Positions 1 to 4,716 of a stretch of 5,105 nucleotides of DNA are shown one piece after another (within the stretch, counting starts at the first letter, position 1; every line of letters begins with the position of its first letter). A model generated the notes under the pieces. That model searched no databases. It was given only the letters and a program-made list of their open reading frames with translations, and was not told the origin of the DNA. The translations under genes were made by a program, and so were the position numbers. Origin of the DNA: an uncultured Halomicronema sp. (lineage in GTDB: Bacteria; Cyanobacteriota; Cyanobacteriia; Phormidesmidales; Phormidesmidaceae); assembly GCA_937897665.1 (NCBI GenBank), contig CALCPB010000076.1, forward strand, positions 1 to 5,105, written 5' to 3'.

Positions 1-55
1 GCCTAAACTTGCTTTATTAATGCTGGATCACTCATGGTGACTGCAGGGTCATAGC

Positions 56-84
56 TTTACCATCAGATATCAACCCGGCATAAT
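56..84 (+). promoter_or_regulatory. Candidate sigma70-type promoter for the glycosyltransferase gene
   Basis: A -35-like TTTACC (56-61, 4 of 6 matches to TTGACA) and a -10-like CATAAT (79-84, 5 of 6 matches to TATAAT) are separated by exactly 17 bases. This would start transcription near 91 and give a leader of about 130 bases before the GTG at 225. It is the best-spaced pair I found upstream of this gene. Such pairs also occur by chance, so the call is an inference from consensus matching only. Confidence 0.3.
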
Positions 85-121
85 AAAAAGGCCAGTTTGT
101 CTAAAACGACCTCCACAGCGT

Positions 122-133
122 TAGCCTAGGCTA
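122..133. repeat. Perfect 12-bp palindrome TAGCCTAGGCTA
   Basis: The 12 bases read identically on both strands and lie about 90 bases before the glycosyltransferase start, downstream of the candidate promoter. With no spacer it cannot form a good RNA hairpin, so a site for a dimeric DNA-binding protein is the more natural reading. No specific regulator is recognised. Confidence 0.4.
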
Positions 134-147
134 GGAGAAAGCTGAAA

Positions 148-174
148 TTTTGCCCACTACTCACCCCAGCAAAA
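148..174 (+). other. Small leader hairpin with a C-rich 15-base loop
   Basis: TTTTGC (148-153) pairs with GCAAAA (169-174), leaving a 15-base loop rich in C and containing ACTACTCACCCC. It would sit in the 5' leader of the glycosyltransferase mRNA, ending 35 bases before the ribosome binding site. The stem is short and AT-rich, so stability is doubtful. An exposed C-rich loop recalls the CU-rich single-stranded segments of cyanobacterial Yfr-type small RNAs, but the sequence does not match the Yfr1 core ACUCCUCACAC. Confidence 0.2.
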
Positions 175-208
175 ACTACAGGCATTTGTATCTCGTCGTT
201 ATTTGATT

Positions 209-214
209 AGGGGA
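209..214 (+). promoter_or_regulatory. Ribosome binding site that fixes the GTG start of the glycosyltransferase
   Basis: AGGGGA lies 10 bases before the GTG at 225. This supports a GTG start, and there the protein begins directly with the conserved first beta strand of the GT-A fold, as expected for a complete enzyme. Confidence 0.55.
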
Positions 215-224
215 TTTAGAATTT

Positions 225-1217
225 GTGACTGCCGTTTCTGTTATTATTCCGGTTTTTAATGGTGCATCCACGATTGCCGAAACCCTAGAATCTGTAGTGA
301 GTCAAACGTTTCAAGACATTGAGATCATTGTCATCAATGATGGCTCAACGGACGAAACTTTGGCGGTACTCTCTCAGTTCACGGATCCTCGTATCAGAGT
401 TTTTTCATATGAGAACGCTGGCAGTTCCCAAGCTCGCAACCACGGCATCAAAAAAGCAATCGGTGAATTTATCACCTTTATTGACGCTGATGATCTCTGG
501 TCGGCGGACAAGGTAGAGCTGCAGCTCAAAGCGCTGGAGAACGAGCCAGATGCGGGGGTGGCCTACAGTTGGACTACCTTTATGGATGAAGCGGGCTGTG
601 TGCTGTATCACCAAACCCCGGCCTATGATGAAGGCGACATTTATCCTGCCCTGTTAGTCAAGAACTTTATGTGTAGCGGCTCCAATATTTTGGCGCGGCG
701 CTCAGCCATTACAGCGGCTGGCGAATTTGACACTCATCTCAGCTCTGTCGTGGACTGGGAATATTATCTGAGATTGGCCGCCCACTACCGCTTTGCCTTA
801 GTCAAAAAGCACCAGGTTTTTTACCGTAAGTCTTCGACCTCGATCTCAGGAAATCTACCTCAGGTAGAAGCCAACAGCGTTGAAGTGATTAATCGAGCCT
901 TTCAGCAAGCACCTCAACACCTGCAATCGCTGAAACGTCAAAGCTTAAGCGAACTCTATTTCTATCTGGCTAGACAGTACGTGAGATACGATCATGGCCG
1001 CGAAAACGTCGTCACGGCACTCCAGAAAATGCGTCAAGCAGTCCGCGAGAATCCTCAGCTGCTTCTGCAGCGGCAGGTGCAAAAGCTATTTGCCAAATTG
1101 TTGATTCTGAGGGTAATCCCCCAGAGCAAAACAGATTTTTTGCTGAACGCTGAGCAGCATCAGCCGACTGCAGCCACACCGCAAGAACCCGCTTCACCTT
1201 CCACTAAGGCAATCTAA
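225..1217 (+). CDS. Family 2 glycosyltransferase (GT-A fold)
   Basis: This is a complete 330-residue protein. Family 2 glycosyltransferases move a sugar from a nucleotide-activated donor to an acceptor, usually in the cytoplasm or at the inner face of the membrane, for surface polysaccharide or glycoconjugate synthesis. The N-terminal domain shows the standard order: VSVIIPVFN (4-12), an NDGSTD nucleotide-binding motif (38-43), the metal-binding DADD (87-90) as the DxD motif, then GEFD (166-169) and DWEYYLRLA (177-185), where the family carries its acceptor-side acidic residues. Residues 1 to about 205 form the catalytic domain. Residues 210-300 are probably helical with no recognised domain, and the last 20 or so are Pro/Ala/Thr-rich and look disordered. 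I see no transmembrane segment, so this is a soluble or peripheral enzyme. It stands alone between a leader region and convergent purF, with no other sugar genes in view, so donor and acceptor cannot be predicted. The GTG start is supported by AGGGGA ten bases upstream. Confidence 0.93.
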   Translation: MTAVSVIIPVFNGASTIAETLESVVSQTFQDIEIIVINDGSTDETLAVLSQFTDPRIRVFSYENAGSSQARNHGIKKAIGEFITFIDADDLWSADKVELQLKALENEPDAGVAYSWTTFMDEAGCVLYHQTPAYDEGDIYPALLVKNFMCSGSNILARRSAITAAGEFDTHLSSVVDWEYYLRLAAHYRFALVKKHQVFYRKSSTSISGNLPQVEANSVEVINRAFQQAPQHLQSLKRQSLSELYFYLARQYVRYDHGRENVVTALQKMRQAVRENPQLLLQRQVQKLFAKLLILRVIPQSKTDFLLNAEQHQPTAATPQEPASPSTKAI

Positions 1218-1279
1218 ACGATTGTCATCAAAGTCTAGCCATGCTGCCAATCGTGCCAACGATTAATCATCCTTAATCG
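1218..1279. terminator. Hairpin pair in the convergent spacer, possible weak terminators
   Basis: The first hairpin pairs ACGATTG (1218-1224) with CAATCGT (1248-1254). It starts at the base after the glycosyltransferase stop codon and can gain two more pairs after one mismatch. The second pairs CGATTAA (1260-1266) with TTAATCG (1273-1279) around a 6-base loop. Both lie between the convergent ends of the glycosyltransferase and purF, where termination is needed in both directions. Neither is GC-rich and neither has a following T tract on either strand, so they are not classical intrinsic terminators. Low confidence in function, high confidence that the inverted repeats exist. Confidence 0.3.
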
Positions 1280-1321
1280 CTCCGGCGATCGACCATCGGC
1301 AATCTCTAGAAAGGCTCAACC

Positions 1322-2842
1322 CTAGACAGGGGCAGCAGGAGCTGGCGGCGATTTTTCAAACTTGAGTTTAGAGCGCTTGTAAGGATTCGGAATATCGACC
1401 GGGTAATCTCCTGTAAAACAAGCCGAGCAGAAACTCTCAGGTGCTTGATGAGTCGCCTTTAGCATGCCTTCCCAGCTGAGATAAGCCAGGGAATCAACGC
1501 CAATTTTTGCTGAGATTTCATCTACCGACAGGTTCGCAGCAATTAACTGATCTTGATCGTCGGTATCAATGCCAAAGAAGCAGGGATGAGTCACCGGGGG
1601 CGAAGAAATCCGCATATGCACCTCTGTAGCTCCCGCTTCGCGCAAGGCTCTCACAATTTTGTAGCTCGTAGTGCCGCGGACAATGGAATCATCCACAATC
1701 AAAATTCGTTTGCCGTTGAGCACATCGCGTAGCGGGTTTAGCTTCATGCGGATGCCAACTTCTCGCATCGACTGCGTGGGCTGAATAAACGTGCGGCCCA
1801 CGTAGCGGTTTTTGATCAGGCCCTCAGCGTAGGGAATGTGGGACTCTTGCGAAAAGCCGATCGCGGCGGGCACGCCGGAATCGGGCACCGCCATGATTAA
1901 ATCCACGTCGGCCGGTGATTCTTTAGCGAGTTCTTCGCCCAGGCGCATGCGATAGCTGTAGAGGGTTTCTTCATTAACGACACTGTCAGGTCGTGAGAAG
2001 TAGATCATCTCAAACACACAGAGCTTGCGATCGGCTTGGTTATCCCACTGTACTGAGGTGAGCCCTGCGTCGGTAATCCACACCAGTTCGCCGGGCTTAA
2101 TGTCTCTGACATAGTGCGCGCCGATGATATCCAGACCGCAAGTTTCTGAAGACAGCACATAGTTAGCAGGGCCATCCGGCTGCTCAGGATTGTCCCCCAG
2201 AATGCCGAGGACTAAAGGTCGAATGCCGTGGGGATCACGAGCCCCAATGATGCCAGCGGGGGTGCCCACAACCAGACTAAACGCCCCTCGGCACCGCTTG
2301 AAAGCAGAGATCGCGCCATTAATCCACCCTTGCCCCTCATCAACTGCTTCGGCCATCGCACAAGCAATCATTTCGGTGTCGGCAGTGCCCAAAAAGTCAT
2401 GGCCACTTTCGTGCAGCTCGGCTTTCAGTTCAGCCGCATTCACAACGTTGCCATTATGAGCCAAAGCAATTTTGCCCAGTTGCGTCGGCACGATAGCGGG
2501 TTGAGCGTTTGCTAAGTGACTGGAACCCGTGGTGGAATAGCGGGTATGACCAACCGCTGACTGCCCCGGCAGCGTTTCTAAAATTGACTCGTCAAATACC
2601 TGGGAAACTAACCCCATATGCTTATGGGCGTGCATTTCCCCCTGATCAAACGTCGTAATCCCGGCGGATTCTTGACCCCGATGCTGCAGGGCAAACAGGC
2701 CAAAGTAGGCCAGCGTAGCCACGTCTTCTTCGGGAGCATACACCCCGAATACGCCACAGGCTTCTTCGGGTTTATCAGGGCGAGTAGCCTCAGCAGTGAG
2801 CGGCGGCTGATTCTCCGCTGGAGAGGGCGATCGCAAAGTCAT
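1322..2842 (-). CDS. purF: Amidophosphoribosyltransferase (glutamine PRPP amidotransferase)
   Basis: This enzyme catalyses the committed step of purine synthesis in the cytoplasm: PRPP + glutamine + water to 5-phosphoribosylamine + glutamate + pyrophosphate. The protein is 506 residues. Residues 1-28 look like a propeptide. Cys29 in EEACGVFG is the expected N-terminal nucleophile after cleavage. The glutaminase domain follows, with HTRYSTTG (99-106), HNGN (129-132) and TADTE (153-157). The phosphoribosyltransferase domain carries the PRPP loop ILIVDDSIVRGTTS (380-393). Cys275, Cys421, Cys472 and Cys475 match the four 4Fe-4S ligands of the Bacillus subtilis enzyme, so this is the iron-sulphur type rather than the E. 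coli type. The C-terminal tail is Lys/Pro/Ala-rich. The ATG at 2842 has only a modest GGAG (2855-2858) 12 bases upstream. The first 20 or so residues are low-complexity, so a slightly different start is possible, but Cys29 must be included. It lies downstream of purQ on the same strand, 755 bases away, and probably has its own promoter. Confidence 0.98.
   Translation of the reverse strand: MTLRSPSPAENQPPLTAEATRPDKPEEACGVFGVYAPEEDVATLAYFGLFALQHRGQESAGITTFDQGEMHAHKHMGLVSQVFDESILETLPGQSAVGHTRYSTTGSSHLANAQPAIVPTQLGKIALAHNGNVVNAAELKAELHESGHDFLGTADTEMIACAMAEAVDEGQGWINGAISAFKRCRGAFSLVVGTPAGIIGARDPHGIRPLVLGILGDNPEQPDGPANYVLSSETCGLDIIGAHYVRDIKPGELVWITDAGLTSVQWDNQADRKLCVFEMIYFSRPDSVVNEETLYSYRMRLGEELAKESPADVDLIMAVPDSGVPAAIGFSQESHIPYAEGLIKNRYVGRTFIQPTQSMREVGIRMKLNPLRDVLNGKRILIVDDSIVRGTTSYKIVRALREAGATEVHMRISSPPVTHPCFFGIDTDDQDQLIAANLSVDEISAKIGVDSLAYLSWEGMLKATHQAPESFCSACFTGDYPVDIPNPYKRSKLKFEKSPPAPAAPV
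2827..2834. repeat. HIP1 octamer within the purF start
   Basis: GCGATCGC spans codons 3-6 of purF (encoding part of Leu-Arg-Ser-Pro). It is the only exact HIP1 copy in the first 3.9 kb of the window. It falls in the poorly conserved propeptide, where the protein sequence is free to vary. Confidence 0.9.
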
Positions 2843-2893
2843 CTTAAACGGCAGCTCCGGGTGAGACTGAATATCGTGAAAAAGTGCTGATAC

Positions 2894-2957
2894 GTAAGAC
2901 CGCTCTCAAGTTAAGACTTGAAAACAATTCCAAACCACATGATAAAGGGTAAGACCG
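2894..2957 (-). promoter_or_regulatory. Putative regulatory region of purF: palindrome plus repeated TAAGAC
   Basis: A palindrome TCAAGT-TAAG-ACTTGA (2906-2921, 6-bp arms, 4-base centre) lies 63 bases before the purF start. The hexamer TAAGAC (GTCTTA on the purF strand) occurs at 2895-2900, 2912-2917 (across the palindrome centre) and 2950-2955. The first and last copies are part of an identical 9-mer GTAAGACCG (2894-2902 and 2949-2957). This resembles an operator array, but no regulator is known to me for this sequence, and no NtcA-type GTA-N8-TAC site is present. I could not identify a well-spaced -35/-10 pair for purF, so the promoter itself remains unplaced. Confidence 0.35.
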
Positions 2958-3177
2958 GCAAACGACGAGGGCAGTTTTTTCAACCTTTCCCGTCACTTAA
3001 TAATTTCTTAATTCGCTCCAATCTTATCATTCGGCGGTGACGTTGACAGTCCGGACAAGGGAGCGGCGCGACGGGTTGCGATTGGAAAATCTTTGCTCGC
3101 CAATAGAGCCCACCCGCAAAACCATGCCCTCATCACAGCGGCAATATTCGGCCAAGACGCGCTACCACAGCAAGATT

Positions 3178-3378
3178 TTTCCCTTTCATGGCCGCTCGCT
3201 ATCTCCCCCTAGTCGTGGAAGCAGCAATTGACCAGCCAGTCTGCAGCCAACTGAGGGATAGCAGGCCGTGCCGGACTGCCGCAGTGGCATCTGGTTTTGA
3301 GCCTCTACCCCCCAGTGCTGCAGCAATCGGATGCCACGTCTTGGACCCACCCCCATCAGCCCCTCCGAGAAAGGGAAA
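3178..3378. repeat. Long-range 10-bp inverted repeat enclosing 181 bases
   Basis: TTTCCCTTTC (3178-3187) is the exact reverse complement of GAAAGGGAAA (3369-3378). The arms bracket most of the central gene-free region. No target-site duplication is visible outside the arms, and the arms are low-complexity purine/pyrimidine runs, so chance is a serious alternative to a small mobile element. Confidence 0.25.
3284..3337. repeat. 8-bp inverted repeat GTGGCATC / GATGCCAC
   Basis: GTGGCATC (3284-3291) and GATGCCAC (3330-3337) can form a stem around a 38-base loop. The left arm overlaps another short palindrome, ACTGC-C-GCAGT (3275-3285). It is nested inside the 3178-3378 inverted repeat. This could be part of a structured RNA or a repeat remnant; no known RNA family is recognised. 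Confidence 0.25.
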
Positions 3379-3435
3379 GTAACAGGTTTTGCCTTAACCC
3401 GAACTGACGTTAGATAGGAAGTTGAGGTTGAAGTG

Positions 3436-3464
3436 AAGGCGTTCGCGACGCGTCTCCGCTAGGG
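3436..3464. repeat. GCGTTCGC-type cyanobacterial interspersed repeat (single degenerate copy)
   Basis: The stretch reads GGCGTTCGCGACGCGTC followed by TCCGCTAGGGG. It closely resembles short dispersed repeats that I recall from many cyanobacterial genomes, with the pattern GGCGTTCGCG-AGCGTCTCCG-AGGAG. GC palindromes within it include GACGCGTC (3447-3454). Identification rests on memory of the pattern, not on a search. Only one copy is in the window. It lies in gene-free DNA about 130 bases beyond the purQ stop, as such repeats usually do. Confidence 0.5.
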
Positions 3465-3597
3465 GTAAACCCGGCCGCCAACTAATCGCGCCGGTCTACG
3501 GCTCAGAGAGTCCACATGCTTCAATCTCTAGGGCGTCGCTTGAAGCTCAGCCGAGATTTCGCATTGAGGATTGAGAACCGCTGTCGATCAGATCCTC

Positions 3598-4296
3598 TTA
3601 AGCAGCCTGCAAGCTCTGGGTTAAGACACCTTTAAACAGAGCTAGACCATCGGTCTGCCCCAAAATCGAGTCAGCGGCACGTTCTGGATGGGGCATCATG
3701 CCTAATACGTTGCCTTGGCGGTTGCAGATCCCCGCAATGTTATGGAGCGAACCGTTGGGGTTAGCGGCCTCGGTGATCTCCCCGTCGGCGCTGCTATAGC
3801 GGAAAACGATTTGTTGATGCTCTTCTAACGACTGCAGCGTCTCGGCGTCGGCATAGTAGCATCCTTCACCGTGGGCGATGGGAAGGGTAATCACCGCCCG
3901 ATCAGCATACGCTTGAGTCCAGATCAGATTGGTACGCTCGACCCGTAGGGGTTGGCGATCGCAGACAAAATGAAGGTCACGATTCCGCACCAGGGCCCCG
4001 GGTAACAGTCCGGCTTCGGTCAAAATTTGAAACCCGTTACAGATGCCCAGCACCCAGCCACCCCGCTGGGCATGGTCAATGGTGGCTTGGAGCGCGGGCG
4101 AAAAGCGGGCGATCGCCCCACACCGCAAATAGTCCCCGTAGCTAAAGCCTCCTGGTACAATCACCAGGTCAGCATTTTGCAGATCACTCTCTTCATGCCA
4201 GACCAAATGAGTGGGCTGACCAAGGAGGTCGCGAGTGACGTAGGCGGCATCGCGATCGCAATTCGCCCCAGGAAATACAATGATGCTGATATTCAT
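3598..4296 (-). CDS. purQ: Phosphoribosylformylglycinamidine (FGAM) synthase subunit PurQ, glutaminase
   Basis: PurQ is the class I glutamine amidotransferase subunit of the three-part FGAM synthase. It frees ammonia from glutamine and passes it to PurL, which converts FGAR and ATP to FGAM in purine synthesis. The protein is 232 residues, normal for the stand-alone Bacillus/cyanobacterial type. It opens with ISIIVFPGANCDRD (3-16) and has VPGGFSYGDYLRCGAIA (47-63). The nucleophile Cys86 lies in GICNGFQ (84-90). His203 and Glu205 in MMPHPERA complete the catalytic triad, and AHGEG (141-145) is also conserved. All active-site residues are intact. The start is well supported by AGGAG (4306-4310) nine bases upstream. 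It lies 66 bases downstream of purS on the same strand, most likely one transcript. PurL, the obligate partner, is not in the window. Three HIP1 octamers fall inside this gene, two of them encoding Cys-Asp-Arg. Confidence 0.98.
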   Translation of the reverse strand: MNISIIVFPGANCDRDAAYVTRDLLGQPTHLVWHEESDLQNADLVIVPGGFSYGDYLRCGAIARFSPALQATIDHAQRGGWVLGICNGFQILTEAGLLPGALVRNRDLHFVCDRQPLRVERTNLIWTQAYADRAVITLPIAHGEGCYYADAETLQSLEEHQQIVFRYSSADGEITEAANPNGSLHNIAGICNRQGNVLGMMPHPERAADSILGQTDGLALFKGVLTQSLQAA

Positions 4297-4305
4297 TGAG
4301 GCGCG

Positions 4306-4310
4306 CTCCT
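4306..4310 (-). promoter_or_regulatory. Strong ribosome binding site of purQ
   Basis: AGGAG on the - strand ends nine bases before the purQ ATG. It is the best Shine-Dalgarno sequence of the purine genes here, and it shows that purQ is translated independently of purS despite the likely shared transcript. Confidence 0.7.
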
Positions 4311-4319
4311 GACAAGCAG

Positions 4320-4352
4320 TGAATAGCGAAGCAATAAACAGACTGAATAGCG
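4320..4352. repeat. Short direct repeat in the purS-purQ spacer
   Basis: TGAATAGCG occurs at 4320-4328 and again at 4344-4352, a 24-base period. Similarity continues imperfectly afterwards (…AAGC versus …GAGAAGC). It fills much of the 66-base spacer and suggests a small tandem duplication. No function is evident. Confidence 0.5.
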
Positions 4353-4362
4353 GAGAAGCGGG

Positions 4363-4635
4363 TTAAGGGGCGATCGCAGGCGTTTTGACCGCCAAGTCAA
4401 ACCGATAGTTTTCAATCACTGGATTCGTGAGCAATTGATCACACATCTGATCAAGCTGCTGCCGGGCCGTGGCCTCATCATCAGCCATTAGCGTGACTTG
4501 GATATATTTGCCGATACGCACCTGCTCAACCGCGTCAAACCCCATATGATGGAGCCCAGACTGCACTGCCGTCCCAGCCGTGTCTAGCACTGAAGGCCGT
4601 AGCGTCACGTAGATTTGAGCTTGGTACGTTGGCAT
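4363..4635 (-). CDS. purS: FGAM synthase subunit PurS
   Basis: PurS is the small non-catalytic subunit that bridges PurL and PurQ in FGAM synthase and is thought to help form the ammonia channel. In Bacillus-type complexes two PurS copies join one PurL and one PurQ. The protein is 90 residues, normal for the family. Visible family features are the opening beta strand YQAQIYVTLRPSVLDTAG (4-21), the segment AVQSGLHHMGFDAVEQVRIGK (23-43), in which a helix leads to the conserved G-x-GK-like strand, and LLTNPVIENYRFDL (68-81) near the C-terminus. The start follows a GAGGGG-type ribosome binding site (within 4644-4650), with a HIP1 octamer occupying the spacer to the ATG. It is the first gene of the likely purS-purQ operon and is divergent from zur. 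Confidence 0.96.
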   Translation of the reverse strand: MPTYQAQIYVTLRPSVLDTAGTAVQSGLHHMGFDAVEQVRIGKYIQVTLMADDEATARQQLDQMCDQLLTNPVIENYRFDLAVKTPAIAP

Positions 4636-4716
4636 CGCGATCGCCCCCTCAAACGCCTTCCTATCCTACCGTATCCCGCTCTGCACTAAGCTAAAGAAGG
4701 AGTTGTTGCAACAGTC
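4636..4716. promoter_or_regulatory. Divergent purS / zur intergenic region
   Basis: Only 81 bases separate the two start codons, so the promoters for purS (-) and zur (+) must overlap or lie close together here, or extend into the coding parts. On the purS strand TAGGAT is a possible -10, but no matching -35 is seen; I could not place a convincing promoter in either direction. There is no copy of the cyanobacterial Zur box (TGATAAT-N-ATTATCA), so Zur autoregulation by that motif is not supported here. Confidence 0.5.
4704..4713. repeat. Perfect 10-bp palindrome TGTTGCAACA in front of zur
   Basis: The palindrome lies exactly between the ribosome binding site AAGGAG (4697-4702) and the zur ATG at 4717, stretching the spacing to 14 bases, longer than usual. 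It has no loop, so RNA folding would be weak. A protein-binding site overlapping the translation start region, or chance, are the alternatives. Confidence 0.4.

Larger units (their letters stand above)
2843..3597. other. 755-base region without a supportable gene, between purF and purQ
   Basis: Short open frames exist on both strands (for example + strand 3037-3231 and 3188-3382, and a 32-codon ATG frame on the - strand at 3027-3125). None has a recognisable domain, a convincing ribosome binding site or a protein-like composition; the + strand ones are rich in Arg, Pro and Ser and read like translated non-coding DNA. What it holds: the purF upstream region with a palindrome and repeated TAAGAC (2894-2957), an AT-rich stretch (about 2995-3012), inverted repeats at 3178-3378 and 3284-3337, and a GCGTTCGC-type interspersed repeat (3436-3464). 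I saw no tRNA, no rRNA, and none of the cyanobacterial structured RNAs I know (6S, RNase P, tmRNA, SRP, glutamine riboswitch). A decayed gene or a short-lived insertion is possible but not demonstrable here. Confidence 0.6.
3955..4644. repeat. Cluster of five HIP1 octamers across purQ-purS
   Basis: Exact GCGATCGC copies are at 3955-3962, 4109-4116 and 4252-4259 (in purQ, codons 112-114, 61-63 and 13-15), 4370-4377 (purS codons 87-89) and 4637-4644 (just before the purS start codon). That is five in 690 bases, against one in the preceding 3.9 kb. HIP1 is highly over-represented in many cyanobacterial genomes and is the strongest taxonomic marker here. Confidence 0.9.

Noticed and set aside
2..40. 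Possible C-terminal tail of an upstream + strand gene, open from the edge to TGA at 38-40.
   Set aside because: Only 12 codons are visible, with no recognisable sequence; an open stretch this short is uninformative.
2190..2890. Plus-strand open frames inside and across the start of purF.
   Set aside because: They are antisense to strongly conserved purF codons and carry no independent signals.
2843..3040. NtcA or Zur control of purF.
   Set aside because: No GTA-N8-TAC and no TGATAAT-N-ATTATCA palindrome is present on either strand.
3027..3125. Minus-strand 32-codon ATG frame upstream of purF, extendable by about a dozen codons to a TTG.
   Set aside because: No convincing ribosome binding site and no recognisable protein. 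It lies in the same gene-free stretch, so I mention it only as part of the gap.
3037..3382. Two overlapping + strand open frames of 64 codons each (3037-3231 and 3188-3382).
   Set aside because: No ribosome binding site, Arg/Pro/Ser-rich unstructured composition, no domain, and they overlap out of frame with each other.
3395..3440. Possible glutamine (glnA-type) riboswitch because of a GGAAGTTGAGG stretch.
   Set aside because: The conserved GACGGAAGUAGG core and its CGUUCA partner are absent, and the strand and position do not lead into a nitrogen gene.
4027..4299. Plus-strand 90-codon open frame opposite purQ.
   Set aside because: It is the antisense shadow of conserved purQ sequence, with no domain or ribosome binding site.
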